Shown piece after piece: positions 16,773-25,439 of a stretch of DNA of 32,167 nt. Origin of the DNA: Candidatus Thioglobus sp. (GTDB lineage Bacteria; Pseudomonadota; Gammaproteobacteria; PS1; Pseudothioglobaceae); the NCBI GenBank assembly GCA_029936515.1, contig JAPYSK010000015.1, positions 1-32,167 of the forward strand. The letters are read 5' to 3'. Under the pieces are notes generated by a model that was given only the letters and a program-made list of their open reading frames with translations, made no database searches and was not told where the DNA came from. Position numbers and translations under genes: made by a program. Numbering within the stretch: position 1 is the first letter of the stretch; every line of letters starts with the position of its first letter.

Positions 16773-17771
16773 TTAAGACTCAGCGCCAATGTTGTCAGCA
16801 ATCAAGCATACCATTTCAAACATGATTGCATTGGCAACATGTGCTGTAATTTGATTAGGTGAATCAACAGTTGGCATCAAGCAAACCACGTCGCCACCAA
16901 TAACATTCTTACCACGAAGCCCTTGCAGCATTTGAAGTACATCAGGCATTTTAAAACCTTCAATTGCTGGCTCAAGATTTGCAACACCAGGTGCTACCGT
17001 AACATCTAGACAGTCTAAATCAAAAGTAATGTAAATAGGTGAATCACCAACACGCTCTTTAATCATTTCAATACAGCGTTCAACACCGTAATCATCATAC
17101 TGGTCTTTGGTGATAATCTCATAGCCCAACTCATAACTTGAATTAAGCCAGTCTAGAGTTCTTGTGTTGCCTCTAATGCCAACCTGAATACTTTTTGTTG
17201 CGTCTACAAAGCCGTCTCTAACTAAATAGCTTGCCCAGTGTGCAGCTGATTTTATGGCGCCTAAGAAATGATCAAGTTGGTGATATGCATCGGTGTGAGC
17301 ATCAAAATGAACAAGCACAGCTTTTTGACCACCCGTGAGCCTCGACTTAGGTCCAGCAATGGCCTGAAGAATTCCACCCGTAATAGAATGGTCACCGCCA
17401 ATTGAAACTGGTCGCGCACCAGTTTCAGCAATACCCTCATAAAACTCAGTAATACGCTCAATGCATTGCTCGTTATTATTAGCCTCAGGCAAAGGCACAT
17501 CACCCAGATCTCTAATCTCACACATTTCCCAAGGCGAAATACCAAACTTTAAATGCCCACGTCTGCCCTGCGCTGAAATATTTCTAACGGCTCTTGGGCC
17601 CAAATGTTGATCACGCTGAGTGGTTCCATTTCCAGTGCTATGAGGAACCCCAACAAGGGCAATATCACAGCCCTCAGGATCTGGATTATGAGGACAACGA
17701 AATAGCGTTGGTACTCCCCACCAATATAAACCATCCATCATGGTGGCATTATCTCTTGTTTTTTTATCCAT
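16773..17771 (-). CDS. Ureohydrolase (arginase/agmatinase family), divergent
   Basis: 332 aa binuclear manganese hydrolase fold. Metal motifs: GGDHSITGG (about 124-132), VHFDAHTDAYHQ (about residues 153-164) and the FDLDCLD aspartates (about 248-254). The normally conserved DP-x-x-x-PGTGTPE loop is replaced by DVTVAPGVANLEP, so the substrate pocket differs from a standard agmatinase such as the one at 25986-26954. It is probably active, since all metal ligands are in place, but likely on another guanidino compound. AAGGA precedes the ATG. A hypothetical exported-protein gene lies 28 bases upstream and an Ldh-type dehydrogenase gene before that, all minus strand, possibly one operon. Confidence 0.85.
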   Translation of the reverse strand: MDKKTRDNATMMDGLYWWGVPTLFRCPHNPDPEGCDIALVGVPHSTGNGTTQRDQHLGPRAVRNISAQGRRGHLKFGISPWEMCEIRDLGDVPLPEANNNEQCIERITEFYEGIAETGARPVSIGGDHSITGGILQAIAGPKSRLTGGQKAVLVHFDAHTDAYHQLDHFLGAIKSAAHWASYLVRDGFVDATKSIQVGIRGNTRTLDWLNSSYELGYEIITKDQYDDYGVERCIEMIKERVGDSPIYITFDLDCLDVTVAPGVANLEPAIEGFKMPDVLQMLQGLRGKNVIGGDVVCLMPTVDSPNQITAHVANAIMFEMVCLIADNIGAES

Positions 17772-17799
17772 TTCTAATCCTTATTGAAAGTGCTCTTAT

Positions 17800-18363
17800 T
17801 TACTCTATTTTTTCACTAATTTTACTAAGGATAGCTTTCTTATAAGGCACCTCTAACTCCTGTGATGCCCAAGCAGCAAAGCCTAAATCAACTTGCTGCT
17901 CCCATGTCTCAATAGGGTTTTTAAAGATTGTAACAGAGGTTTCTGTGGGAGCGGATAAAAATAATACCATCTCTTCAGCTTCTTCAGTTTGATTCTCTGG
18001 TGAGACATACTCGCTGATATCAATAAATTTAGCAATGTCAGTCATCCAGTAAATACAGTCTCGGTATTCTTTAGCAAGATTAGTTCCTTTTATATATTCT
18101 TGAGATAGCTTAGTTATCGCTTCAGTTTGTGCCGCAGTGATTTGTCCATTAGTCATCTCAATGTCAGTTCCATCGATCATGTGATAGGCGTAAAGTCTAT
18201 TCATAAGCGCCTCTCCTGCAGTGAGGCCTGACATTTCTGGCCTGGAAATCTCTATATAAATAAGCGCTGAACATCTAATAGCACTATTGGCAACATCTTT
18301 GTTTGCATAAGATGAGCCAATAAATCCAAAAGAGAATAATATGACTAAAAGTGTGTTTTTCAT
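17800..18363 (-). CDS. Exported protein of unknown function
   Basis: 187 aa with a clear signal peptide (MKNTLLVILFSFGFIGSSYA, cleavage before NKDVANS). The mature part is mostly helical, with two cysteines (in IRCSAL and RDCIYW) that could form a disulfide in the periplasm. I recognise no family. It lies 22 bases after the Ldh-type gene and 28 bases before the ureohydrolase, same strand, so probably co-transcribed. Confidence 0.72.
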   Translation of the reverse strand: MKNTLLVILFSFGFIGSSYANKDVANSAIRCSALIYIEISRPEMSGLTAGEALMNRLYAYHMIDGTDIEMTNGQITAAQTEAITKLSQEYIKGTNLAKEYRDCIYWMTDIAKFIDISEYVSPENQTEEAEEMVLFLSAPTETSVTIFKNPIETWEQQVDLGFAAWASQELEVPYKKAILSKISEKIE

Positions 18364-18385
18364 AAATAAGGTCTCATATAGTTTA

Positions 18386-19399
18386 TTAAGATTTAGTTAG
18401 AGACATAATTTTTTCATAAAGCTCTTTTGAAATAGTTATTTTCTCTGATTTTTCACGTAGCTTTCTTTTCTCAAGGCGCTTGTTGCCTGGTAGTCTTGTT
18501 GATGGTTGCTCAAGAATTGAACTAATAATAGTTTCAATTCGTTCAGCAAAACCATCTCCTGAAAAAAAGCTAGGGTCAATCGCAATAATTAGCTGCCCAA
18601 CACCTGGTGAGTCGCCTTCGGCATCAAGAAATGAACTCGCCTCAAAACCAAAGTTAGAGCCAGTAAGGCCAGCAGCAAGAACCTCAACCATCAATGCTAA
18701 GGCACTCCCCTTTGCATCACCAATAGGAAGCATCGCTCCTGCAAGCGCCCTTTTTGGATCAGTTGTTGGTTTGCCCTCATTATCTATCGCCCAGCCTTCA
18801 GGTATTTTTTCGTTTTGCTGGTTTGCAAGCATCACTTTACCGCGCGCCACTTTACTAAGACTCATATCAATCACCATTGGTGCGTCGTCTGCTCTTGGCG
18901 CAGAAAATGCAATTGGATTTGTGCCAAATAAAGCCTGTGTTCCACCCCAAGGTGGAATTGCCTTAGGTGTATTTCCAAACATTAAACCGATAAGACTATT
19001 CTCTGCTAAACGCTCAACATGTCGCCCAGCCTGCCCGAAATGATGAGAGCGCGAAATGCCAACAGCTGCAATACCGAAGCTCTTACAAGTTTTAGTTATC
19101 TCTTTAAGAGCTAAAGAGATTGCAGGAAAAGCAAAACCATGGCCTGCATCAATTCTAATAACACTGCCCTTGCTGCTAATAATTTTCGGGCTTACACTAC
19201 CATTAACCTTACCTGAAGATAACTGCTCTACATAAGACGGTATTCTTGAAAGACCATGGCCAGATTGGCCATCAAATTCTGCACTAATTAATGCATCAGC
19301 TACTTCTTTAGCATTATCCTTTGACGTTTCATGGTTTAATAAAGCATTAAATGCTAAATTCCATCCTTCCTTTTCACTAAGCTGCAATGTTTTTGTCAT
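18386..19399 (-). CDS. Malate/L-lactate dehydrogenase (Ldh_2) family oxidoreductase
   Basis: 337 aa NAD(P)-dependent dehydrogenase of the fold shared by AllD (ureidoglycolate), ComC (sulfolactate), DpkA (imino acid) and malate dehydrogenases, distinct from classical LDH. Motifs include the N-terminal SAEFDGQSGHGLSRIPSYVEQL, AAVGISRSHHFGQAG with the catalytic histidine (about residue 117) and the NAD-binding-loop FGTNPIAFSAPR. The C-terminal extension (RLPGNKRLEKRKLREKSEKI) fits the family. Substrate not decidable; a neighbouring ureohydrolase makes a nitrogen-linked 2-hydroxy or imino acid possible. Confidence 0.85.
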   Translation of the reverse strand: MTKTLQLSEKEGWNLAFNALLNHETSKDNAKEVADALISAEFDGQSGHGLSRIPSYVEQLSSGKVNGSVSPKIISSKGSVIRIDAGHGFAFPAISLALKEITKTCKSFGIAAVGISRSHHFGQAGRHVERLAENSLIGLMFGNTPKAIPPWGGTQALFGTNPIAFSAPRADDAPMVIDMSLSKVARGKVMLANQQNEKIPEGWAIDNEGKPTTDPKRALAGAMLPIGDAKGSALALMVEVLAAGLTGSNFGFEASSFLDAEGDSPGVGQLIIAIDPSFFSGDGFAERIETIISSILEQPSTRLPGNKRLEKRKLREKSEKITISKELYEKIMSLTKS

Positions 19400-19468
19400 T
19401 AATAGTCACTATAAATTTACAAATTAAATTATAGTTATACAGAAATAGTTATAGGGTTTTTATTTAGC

Positions 19469-19705
19469 ATGATTAATTTTTCTTTGAAAACAAAAATTCG
19501 TTTTTATTTAAGTCTCTTTTGGATATTTTTTTCATTCTTTATTGCCACTACTTATTCCAAACTAAATGGTGAAATAATGATAAGTTGGTTTGACCTTTAT
19601 AATGTTTATTGGCATATATTTTATTTAGTTAGTACCCCTATTTGGATATATTGGATAGTAATACTTCCCTATAAATGGATTAAGAAAATCGTCTCAAGTA
19701 AGTAG
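19469..19705 (+). CDS. Small membrane protein of unknown function
   Basis: 78 aa with two predicted membrane segments: FYLSLFWIFFSFFIATTYS (about 12-30) and VYWHIFYLVSTPIWIYWIVIL (about 46-66). It has basic ends (KIR, KWIKK), so both termini are probably cytoplasmic. AGGG precedes the ATG at some distance, so initiation support is weak. It stands alone between the divergent Ldh-type gene and the cupin. No family recognised. Confidence 0.55.
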   Translation: MINFSLKTKIRFYLSLFWIFFSFFIATTYSKLNGEIMISWFDLYNVYWHIFYLVSTPIWIYWIVILPYKWIKKIVSSK

Positions 19706-19786
19706 AAACAATTTTACAAAATTCACTATGAGTTATATAATCAAAGCAACACCAAGGTAGATTTTATTTATAAAAGGAGAAACATA

Positions 19787-20155
19787 ATGGCAAACTTAAC
19801 AAAAAAATCTTTTGACAATCCCGATGATTTGATATCACCCGATAAAACTCGCGCAGAAGTTCTTGAATTTGGAACAGTAAAAGCAATCAGAGTAACGGCG
19901 CAACCTGGATGGACGTGGTCAGAATGCATCAAACCTCATGTTGGTGGTGAAAGCTGTCAAGCAGGTCATTTAGGTGCTTGCGTTCAAGGGAGTATGCGTG
20001 TTACACATGATGATGGTACAGAGATGATTGTCAATGCAGGAGACGCCTACTCTATTTCTCCTGGTCATGATGGTGAGGTAATAAGTGACGAGCCTTTCAT
20101 TGGCTATGAGTTTAATAATCAAGGCAAATCTTTTGCAGTATGGGATAACGAGTAA
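19787..20155 (+). CDS. Single-domain cupin protein
   Basis: 122 aa. One cupin barrel: motif 1 is degenerate (PHVGGESCQAGHLGACVQGSMRV) and motif 2 is around VNAGDAYSISPGHDGEVI. Two cysteines and two histidines in motif 1 could bind a metal. An excellent Shine-Dalgarno (AAAGGAGAAA) precedes the ATG and a strong terminator follows, so this is a monocistronic gene. Substrate unknown. Confidence 0.82.
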   Translation: MANLTKKSFDNPDDLISPDKTRAEVLEFGTVKAIRVTAQPGWTWSECIKPHVGGESCQAGHLGACVQGSMRVTHDDGTEMIVNAGDAYSISPGHDGEVISDEPFIGYEFNNQGKSFAVWDNE

Positions 20156-20175
20156 AAACTAGGCAATAATAATAA

Positions 20176-20209
20176 AAATAAAGCCCTATTCATTAGGGCT
20201 TTATTTTTT
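20176..20209. terminator. Bidirectional rho-independent terminator
   Basis: A 13-bp stem (AAATAAAGCCCTA at 20176-20188 with TAGGGCTTTATTT at 20194-20206) and a 5-base loop, followed by T residues on the plus strand. The flanking A-rich left side gives a T-rich tail on the minus strand as well. It sits between the convergent cupin and GST genes and can end both transcripts. Confidence 0.88.
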
Positions 20210-20249
20210 CTAAGTCTCTAGTTAGCCTTCAGATTATGATGCAACCTCT

Positions 20250-20942
20250 TTATATACTGTCAGGTACGTCAAATGTATACTCATCAGATGAAGTTTTTCC
20301 ATGAGCATACGTTTTTATTTTCCATTCTCTGACACGAGGTGTTTTACTTACCTCCTGATATAGTTTTTTTAGTCTCTCGAAAGGATTAAGAATTTCTGGA
20401 GGAATATCATCAAGAACTCCTGAAGCAAACCAACCTAAAAGACCCCAAACAGCAATGTCAGCAATAGACATCTTACCCCCAACGAACCAATGTGAATTAT
20501 TAGAACTCAAAATGTCCTCTAAATAACCAAAGTATTTTGGTAAATCGTGATTAGTTAACTCAGCCCGCATTTCTTTCTTTTTAATTGGATCATTTTCTCG
20601 CATTGAAGGATTTAAAAGCTCATTTATGTCGGTAACAGTATCAATGATTTGATCTACTTCACCAGCCTCAATCATATCTTCAGGATACATACCGCTTAGC
20701 TTGCCACATATTCTAGCAATACCGCCCGTCTGAGCTATACTTTGGCCATTTATAACTAACACAGGCAGTTGCCGGAAAGGGATTAATGTGCCATCCTTCA
20801 ATTTCCCATTCTCTTGAAGGTAGCTAAACTCCTCACTATTAATCCTAAAATCATCAAATTTTATATCTGCAATAAACAAAGTTATTCTTGCTACTTCAGC
20901 ACGCCAAAAAGGCAAATCCAAATATATAATTTTTAAATCCAT
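20250..20942 (-). CDS. Glutathione S-transferase family protein (sigma-like)
   Basis: About 230 aa. An N-terminal thioredoxin-like domain begins MDLKIIYLDLPFWRAEVARI, with the cis-proline element FRQLPVLVINGQSIAQTGGIARICG, which supplies the glutathione gamma-glutamyl contacts. An all-helical C-terminal domain contains WFVGGKMSIADIAVWGLLGW. The start was set at ATG 20942 because GGGAGT lies about ten bases upstream; the TTG at 20957 overlaps that site. Conjugation or peroxide-reduction substrates are unknown. Convergent with the cupin gene. Confidence 0.86.
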   Translation of the reverse strand: MDLKIIYLDLPFWRAEVARITLFIADIKFDDFRINSEEFSYLQENGKLKDGTLIPFRQLPVLVINGQSIAQTGGIARICGKLSGMYPEDMIEAGEVDQIIDTVTDINELLNPSMRENDPIKKKEMRAELTNHDLPKYFGYLEDILSSNNSHWFVGGKMSIADIAVWGLLGWFASGVLDDIPPEILNPFERLKKLYQEVSKTPRVREWKIKTYAHGKTSSDEYTFDVPDSI

Positions 20943-21073
20943 TAATCTTACTCCCAATTATTTATATGTCTTCGTCATTAAGTATTCCATAGTCCAAGTT
21001 TACTCATACTAAGAATTTCAATCAAGTATAAATAAGCATAGAATGGAATTCTAAATTGCAATATAATCTTACT

Positions 21074-22054
21074 ATGAAAATCAAAACTATAATAATTTCA
21101 AAAAATGGTGGCCCCGAAGTTTTAGAGCTTAAAGAGTCTAATATAGGAAAACCTAGTCAAGATGAAGTCTTGATTGAGCATGTAGCAATTGGATTAAACT
21201 TTATTGATATCTATCACCGCTCTGGGCTTTACCCTGTTCAACTTCCTGCAGGAATTGGCTTGGAGGGATCAGGAATTATTAAAGGGGTTGGAAGTAATGT
21301 TAAGGACTTTAAAGTTGGAGATAGAATATCTTATTCTGGTCAGCCACTTGGTGCTTATTCATCTCATAGAATTTTTCCTACAAAGGATCTTGTTAAAGTA
21401 CCTGAAAATATTGATTTAGAGGTTGCAGCCACTCTAATGATAAAGGGATTAACTTGTTTTTACTTACTTCACAAAACTTACCCTGTCTCTTCTGGCGAAA
21501 CTATATTATTTCATGCAGCTGCTGGTGCCCTTGGTCAAATATTCTGCCAGTGGGCAAAAAGTTTAGGGTGCACTGTAATTGGTACAGTTGGTTCTGATAA
21601 AAAAATTGATTTAGCAAAAAAAAATGGATGCGATTATGTAATTAACTATTCAAAAGAAAACTTTCCAGAAAAAGTGTTGGAACTAACAAATGGTATTGGC
21701 GTGCCTGTTGTATATGATGGCGTTGGAAAAGACACTTTAGAAGGATCTTTAGAATGTTTAAAAATTAGAGGCATGATGGTTTCATTTGGAAATGCCTCGG
21801 GGCCACTGTCTGATATTAATGTTCAAAAATTGATTCAACCAAAAGGCTTATACCTTACAAGACCATCAGGGGCGCAATATTTTAGAACAAGAAATGACCT
21901 AGATGAGGGTGCTAAATTATTATTTGAAAAAGTTGGAAATGGAGAGATAAAAATAGAAATATTTAAAAAGTATAAATTAGATGAGGTGGTCCAGGCTCAT
22001 ACTGATCTTGAGAATCGAAAAATTACTGGGCCATCTGTAATTATTCCAAATTAG
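21074..22054 (+). CDS. NAD(P)H:quinone oxidoreductase / zeta-crystallin-like MDR enzyme
   Basis: 326 aa medium-chain reductase without the zinc-binding cysteines, hence QOR type. Motifs are the GroES-like N-terminal part with HVAIGLNFIDIYHRSGLYP and LPAGIGLEGSGII, and the Rossmann part with ILFHAAAGALGQIFCQWAKSLG (A-A-x-G-x-x-G-Q). The characteristic FGNASGPL and LTRPSGAQYF follow near the end. It uses NADPH to reduce quinones, enals or related compounds. ATG 21074 chosen over an in-frame TTG at 21056. Diverges from the GST gene. Confidence 0.92.
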   Translation: MKIKTIIISKNGGPEVLELKESNIGKPSQDEVLIEHVAIGLNFIDIYHRSGLYPVQLPAGIGLEGSGIIKGVGSNVKDFKVGDRISYSGQPLGAYSSHRIFPTKDLVKVPENIDLEVAATLMIKGLTCFYLLHKTYPVSSGETILFHAAAGALGQIFCQWAKSLGCTVIGTVGSDKKIDLAKKNGCDYVINYSKENFPEKVLELTNGIGVPVVYDGVGKDTLEGSLECLKIRGMMVSFGNASGPLSDINVQKLIQPKGLYLTRPSGAQYFRTRNDLDEGAKLLFEKVGNGEIKIEIFKKYKLDEVVQAHTDLENRKITGPSVIIPN

Positions 22055-22191
22055 TCTAATAACTTAATAACACCTCTACAAAAGTCCTAGAAAAATATTT
22101 CAGGATTATCTAACTGTATTGCTTAATTTTTGCTGACACATAAGGGTGAGTTTAGGTAATATTAGTTTTATAAAACAATCTAAGAAATATA

Positions 22192-23193
22192 ATGACTAAG
22201 AAACGCATACTATCTATTGATGGGGGTGGCATTAAAGGGGTTGTCCCTGCTGTAGTTTTATTCCACCTGGAAAAGCATCTTAAGCGACTCAGTAATAATC
22301 CCAATTCAAGAATTCATGATTATTTTGATTTATTTGCAGGTGCTAGTACAGGCGCCATAATCATCGCTGGCTTACTTACGCCTGACAACCATAACCAACC
22401 AAAATATACTACTAAAGAAATTATCGACCTTTACATTGAAAACGGTCATATTATTTTCAATGCTTCTTTGCTACAGGAAATAAAATCTGTTTCTGGATTG
22501 GTGAACGTTAAATACGACCCCGAAGGCTTAGAGTCTGTCTTCAATAAGTACTTTGGTAACACTCAGTTAAAAGATTTATTAAAGCCAACACTTATCCCAG
22601 TGTACGAACTATCAAGAGGGAAAAATTATTTTTTTCGTCAGCAAAAAGCACAAGCAAGTTTACGGCACAATTATTACGTGAGGGATTTGCTTAGGAGTGC
22701 TACCTCTGCAATTACTTACTTTCCGCCTTCTCAAATTTCTACAGTTGATCATAAAGAGCATCGTTGTTTTATAGATGGAGGCGTTTTTGCAAACAATCCA
22801 GCTCTTTCTGCCTACGCTGAGTTTCGCTATCACAATCCAGAGTTACATGCAAAAGACACTATGATGCTTTCACTTGGGACTGGAAGGCAAAGTACTCATC
22901 TTGATTGTGAAATAACCGCAAGTTGGGGTGCTGCAGAGTGGCTTTATCAGGGAGGCTTTATGACCTCTAATGCAATATCTTCTGTTTCTGATTATCAACT
23001 CAATGCAGTTTATGATAGTGCATCAAATTACCTTCGACTAGATACGTCATTTGATGACAGTCATTCTAGCAGCATGGATAACACTAAGAAGGAATATCTA
23101 GACTATCTCATATCTTTGGGTGAGAGTATAGCGAATGAAAGGAAAACAGATATTGAGAATTTTGCACAGAAATTAATTGAAAACTCGAATTAA
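22192..23193 (+). CDS. Patatin-like phospholipase
   Basis: 333 aa lipid acyl hydrolase with all patatin landmarks: the oxyanion motif DGGGIKGVVP (about residues 10-19), nucleophile serine in GASTGAI (about 51-57) and catalytic aspartate in DGGVFANNPA (about 191-200). No signal peptide or membrane anchor, so probably cytosolic or membrane-peripheral. CapV-type defence effectors share this fold, but no CD-NTase, sensor or other defence gene lies nearby. A single gene with its own upstream spacer of 137 bases; convergent with the FAD oxidase. Confidence 0.9.
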   Translation: MTKKRILSIDGGGIKGVVPAVVLFHLEKHLKRLSNNPNSRIHDYFDLFAGASTGAIIIAGLLTPDNHNQPKYTTKEIIDLYIENGHIIFNASLLQEIKSVSGLVNVKYDPEGLESVFNKYFGNTQLKDLLKPTLIPVYELSRGKNYFFRQQKAQASLRHNYYVRDLLRSATSAITYFPPSQISTVDHKEHRCFIDGGVFANNPALSAYAEFRYHNPELHAKDTMMLSLGTGRQSTHLDCEITASWGAAEWLYQGGFMTSNAISSVSDYQLNAVYDSASNYLRLDTSFDDSHSSSMDNTKKEYLDYLISLGESIANERKTDIENFAQKLIENSN

Positions 23194-23354
23194 TTTGTGA
23201 AGAAATCTATGGCTGATTAAAAACCTTGAATCCTTTTATGGTTTAAACAAAACTGTTTATTGTTCAATATGCCCCATAAATATTTATAGTTCTAAAAAAA
23301 ATTGCTTGATTTTGGAGGGTGGCAATATATGACTTTTGCATTTAAACAATATCT

Positions 23355-24767
23355 CTAAAAGCCCAATTTTTCCTCAACAAAACGATTACGAAAAACACCA
23401 TTTGGATCGTATCTAGAACAGACATCACGAAATCTGTCCATCTTTGGATAAAGTTGATTTAATTGTTCACTGTTTTGTGGGAACCACTTACCCCAATGTA
23501 TTCGCGCCTGAAACAGCTCAAACATACTGTTTGCTAAAAAAGTTGCCAATGCATGAAATTCATCTCTAGGCTCCTGGTAAGTAATAAAGCTAATTGCGTA
23601 CCAATCTTCAGATGTGCCAGATGCCATAGAGATTAATGTGTCATCCGGCATGATCCTACGAAAGCAGATTGGGTAGTGATGAGTATAGCGCCCTTTAATT
23701 GAAGATAGTGAATCTAACAGTTGTGCTTTTTGTAGCCTTTCAATGGTTAATTCTGAGAGCTGATGATTGCTATTATCTGCGTACTGCAAAATATCCTTAA
23801 CAAAACTAGCTGCCTCAATTACGCGAGATCGAACGACAAAAGCCTCAAGCTCTAAATGCCGAAACAATTCATGCTTCATCACAAGTGCCCGGTCACTTCT
23901 ATCAGTCACTACCCAATTTTGAAATACAAGAGAGGGCACAATGGAACGAAAAAAGATGTGCACTAATCGCCTACTTCGCAGAATTGATACAAGCAACTTC
24001 ATCACTAAATGCATACCAAGATCGATAACAAGAAACCAATATATTCGATAAATAGCAGCAAAACCTCGACGACTTAGTTCTGGGGAAACAAATCTCTCTT
24101 GGACAAAAAAGTACCAAGATTGTGGCATCAAAAAAAACTGCTGTAAAGGTGCCTGCTTCTCCAATACTAGGACCTCTTCGATTGTTTTACAAAACGTCGA
24201 TTTCTCTTGAACAAAATATTGCGGAATACAAGGCAGTGTCACTTCAACAACAACCCCAAGACATCCAAGAGAACACCTTCCCGCCTGAAGCGACTCGCCT
24301 TCAGTAATATTTACAATCTGAGCAGATTTACCAGTCTCATCAAAACAAGCTAATTGGAGTGACTCGATATAATGTGAGAGACTATGTTTGCCGGAACCAT
24401 GAGTACCTGTAGCAGTAGCACCAGCAATCGTTTGTTCAGCAATTAAACCAACTGAGGGTATCGTTAATCCTTTTCTGCTTAGTACAGCTAACAACTGTTT
24501 AACTTTACAACCAGCGCCTACAGTAACGGAAGTCTCGTGATTCTTTTCTTGGACCCTAATATAGTCAAAATGACTCATATCAATTAGTACGTCTTCAGTT
24601 TCAATCAGACCACTCCATGAATGCTTTGAAGCAACAACTCGAATTTTGCCACTGTTATGTTTTTGAAGAATATCAATCAACTCAACTCTGTTGTTTGGGG
24701 AGTAAATATGTTTTGGTTTAAAGCGCAAATTGCGACCAAAGTTTTCTACGATTTTAGCTTTCTCCAT
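23355..24767 (-). CDS. FAD-linked oxidase, sugar-1,4-lactone oxidase (ALO) type
   Basis: 470 aa. An N-terminal VAO/PCMH FAD-binding domain has VVASKHSWSGL, VGAGCKVKQLLAVLSRKGLT and the flavin-contact TIAGATATGTHGSGKHS (about residues 112-128). A C-terminal ALO domain ends in IHWGKWFP, YPKMDRFRDVCSRYDPNGVF and FRNRFVEEKLG. Relatives oxidise aldonolactones or alditols (L-gulonolactone, D-arabinonolactone, xylitol). The middle contains a hydrophobic patch (IYWFLVIDLGMHLVMKLLVSIL) suggesting membrane association. Its promoter is probably the one inside repeat copy R1, about 35 bases upstream of the ATG. Confidence 0.85.
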   Translation of the reverse strand: MEKAKIVENFGRNLRFKPKHIYSPNNRVELIDILQKHNSGKIRVVASKHSWSGLIETEDVLIDMSHFDYIRVQEKNHETSVTVGAGCKVKQLLAVLSRKGLTIPSVGLIAEQTIAGATATGTHGSGKHSLSHYIESLQLACFDETGKSAQIVNITEGESLQAGRCSLGCLGVVVEVTLPCIPQYFVQEKSTFCKTIEEVLVLEKQAPLQQFFLMPQSWYFFVQERFVSPELSRRGFAAIYRIYWFLVIDLGMHLVMKLLVSILRSRRLVHIFFRSIVPSLVFQNWVVTDRSDRALVMKHELFRHLELEAFVVRSRVIEAASFVKDILQYADNSNHQLSELTIERLQKAQLLDSLSSIKGRYTHHYPICFRRIMPDDTLISMASGTSEDWYAISFITYQEPRDEFHALATFLANSMFELFQARIHWGKWFPQNSEQLNQLYPKMDRFRDVCSRYDPNGVFRNRFVEEKLGF

Positions 24768-24773
24768 TTGAGT

Positions 24774-24870
24774 CTTATAATTTCAGTATCAATTTAAACC
24801 TAGTATAAATCTAGTAAGGATGAAAGTCCAAATTTCGTTTGATTTGTGAGTTAGGAAATATATTTAGCTA
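24774..24870 (-). repeat. Dispersed intergenic repeat copy R1
   Basis: Fills the gap between the acetyltransferase stop and the FAD oxidase start. Over 77 bases it differs from R8 at 7 positions by my count. It contains the core AAAGTCCAAATTTCGTTTG on the plus strand. The minus strand carries the promoter described at 24802-24831. Confidence 0.88.
24802..24831 (-). promoter_or_regulatory. Repeat-borne promoter for the FAD oxidase (R1)
   Basis: Minus strand: TTGGAC (24831-24826), 18 bases, TATACT (24807-24802). The start codon is 35 bases beyond the -10, giving a leader of roughly 28 bases. Confidence 0.6.
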
Positions 24871-24874
24871 TTTA

Positions 24875-25366
24875 CTAAGCTGGAGTATATTTCTCCAGTA
24901 CTATAGAATTTTCAATTTGTTTTGATGAAATTTTCCAATACTTGTTAAGTAATTGATTCGTTTGTTTTTTTGTATGGGCAACAAAACCAAATTTCTTATA
25001 AAACTGAATTGCCCAGATGGCATCTCGCCATGTACCAACAAGTATGACTGCACTTTTATTAATTTCAAATAAATGTTGCAACAATGATTTTCCAATGCCT
25101 ATACCTTGATAATTGGTTAATGTATAAGCATGCCTAATTAGAGTAACGTCTTGTAACTCCTGAATACCCATTACGCCAACTAATTTATTATCCTTTTTAT
25201 AACCAAATATACGAACACCGTTTTCAAATTCATTAATCAGTTCTTTTTCCAACATGTACGGTTCATGCCAACAATCATCTGGAATAACCCCCCTATACTT
25301 TAACGAAGCGTCATTAATTACAAAGAGAATCTTAGAAAGGTCTTTTTTTGTATATTCTATTATCAT
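24875..25366 (-). CDS. GNAT family N-acetyltransferase
   Basis: 163 aa single GNAT domain. Core motifs are GVMGIQELQDVTLIRHAYTL (strand beta 4), the acetyl-CoA pyrophosphate loop YQGIGIGKSLLQHLFE (Q-x-x-G-x-G, about residues 86-101) and the FYKKFGFV C-terminal motif. The N-terminus (INDASLKYRGVIPDDCWHEPYM) recalls YjaB/ArsN2-like members but the substrate is unknown. It sits between repeat copies R1 and R2, 5 bases after the former. Confidence 0.86.
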   Translation of the reverse strand: MIIEYTKKDLSKILFVINDASLKYRGVIPDDCWHEPYMLEKELINEFENGVRIFGYKKDNKLVGVMGIQELQDVTLIRHAYTLTNYQGIGIGKSLLQHLFEINKSAVILVGTWRDAIWAIQFYKKFGFVAHTKKQTNQLLNKYWKISSKQIENSIVLEKYTPA

Positions 25367-25378
25367 GATCTATTAGAA

Positions 25379-25434
25379 TCTACTATAAACTTATAACGGA
25401 TAAAAGTCCAAATTTCAATTGATGTGTGAGGGGG
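25379..25434 (-). repeat. Dispersed intergenic repeat copy R2
   Basis: Lies between the two GNAT genes, almost filling the gap. Core TAAAAGTCCAAATTTC followed by a variant AATTGATGTGTGAGGGGG. The spacer between -35 and -10 has little similarity to R1, yet its length is the same. Confidence 0.82.
25382..25411 (-). promoter_or_regulatory. Repeat-borne promoter for the GNAT gene (R2)
   Basis: Minus strand: TTGGAC (25411-25406), 18 bases, TATAGT (25387-25382). Only 16 bases separate the -10 from the ATG at 25366, so the transcript would have a leader of about 9 bases or none, consistent with the missing Shine-Dalgarno. Confidence 0.55.
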
Positions 25435-25439
25435 CTTTA

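Noticed and set aside
18480-19043. 187-codon plus-strand open frame
   Set aside because: It lies wholly inside the Ldh-type dehydrogenase on the other strand, has repetitive serine/proline/alanine composition and no Shine-Dalgarno, and matches no family I know.
22085-22165. Possible tenth, decayed repeat copy (AAAAGTCC and later ACACATAAGGGTGAG)
   Set aside because: Only two short words match and their spacing differs from the family; chance is likely in AT-rich DNA.
22192-23193. Patatin phospholipase as a CBASS defence effector (CapV-like)
   Set aside because: No CD-NTase, HORMA/TRIP13, E1/E2 or other defence gene is adjacent; neighbours are a quinone reductase and an FAD oxidase.
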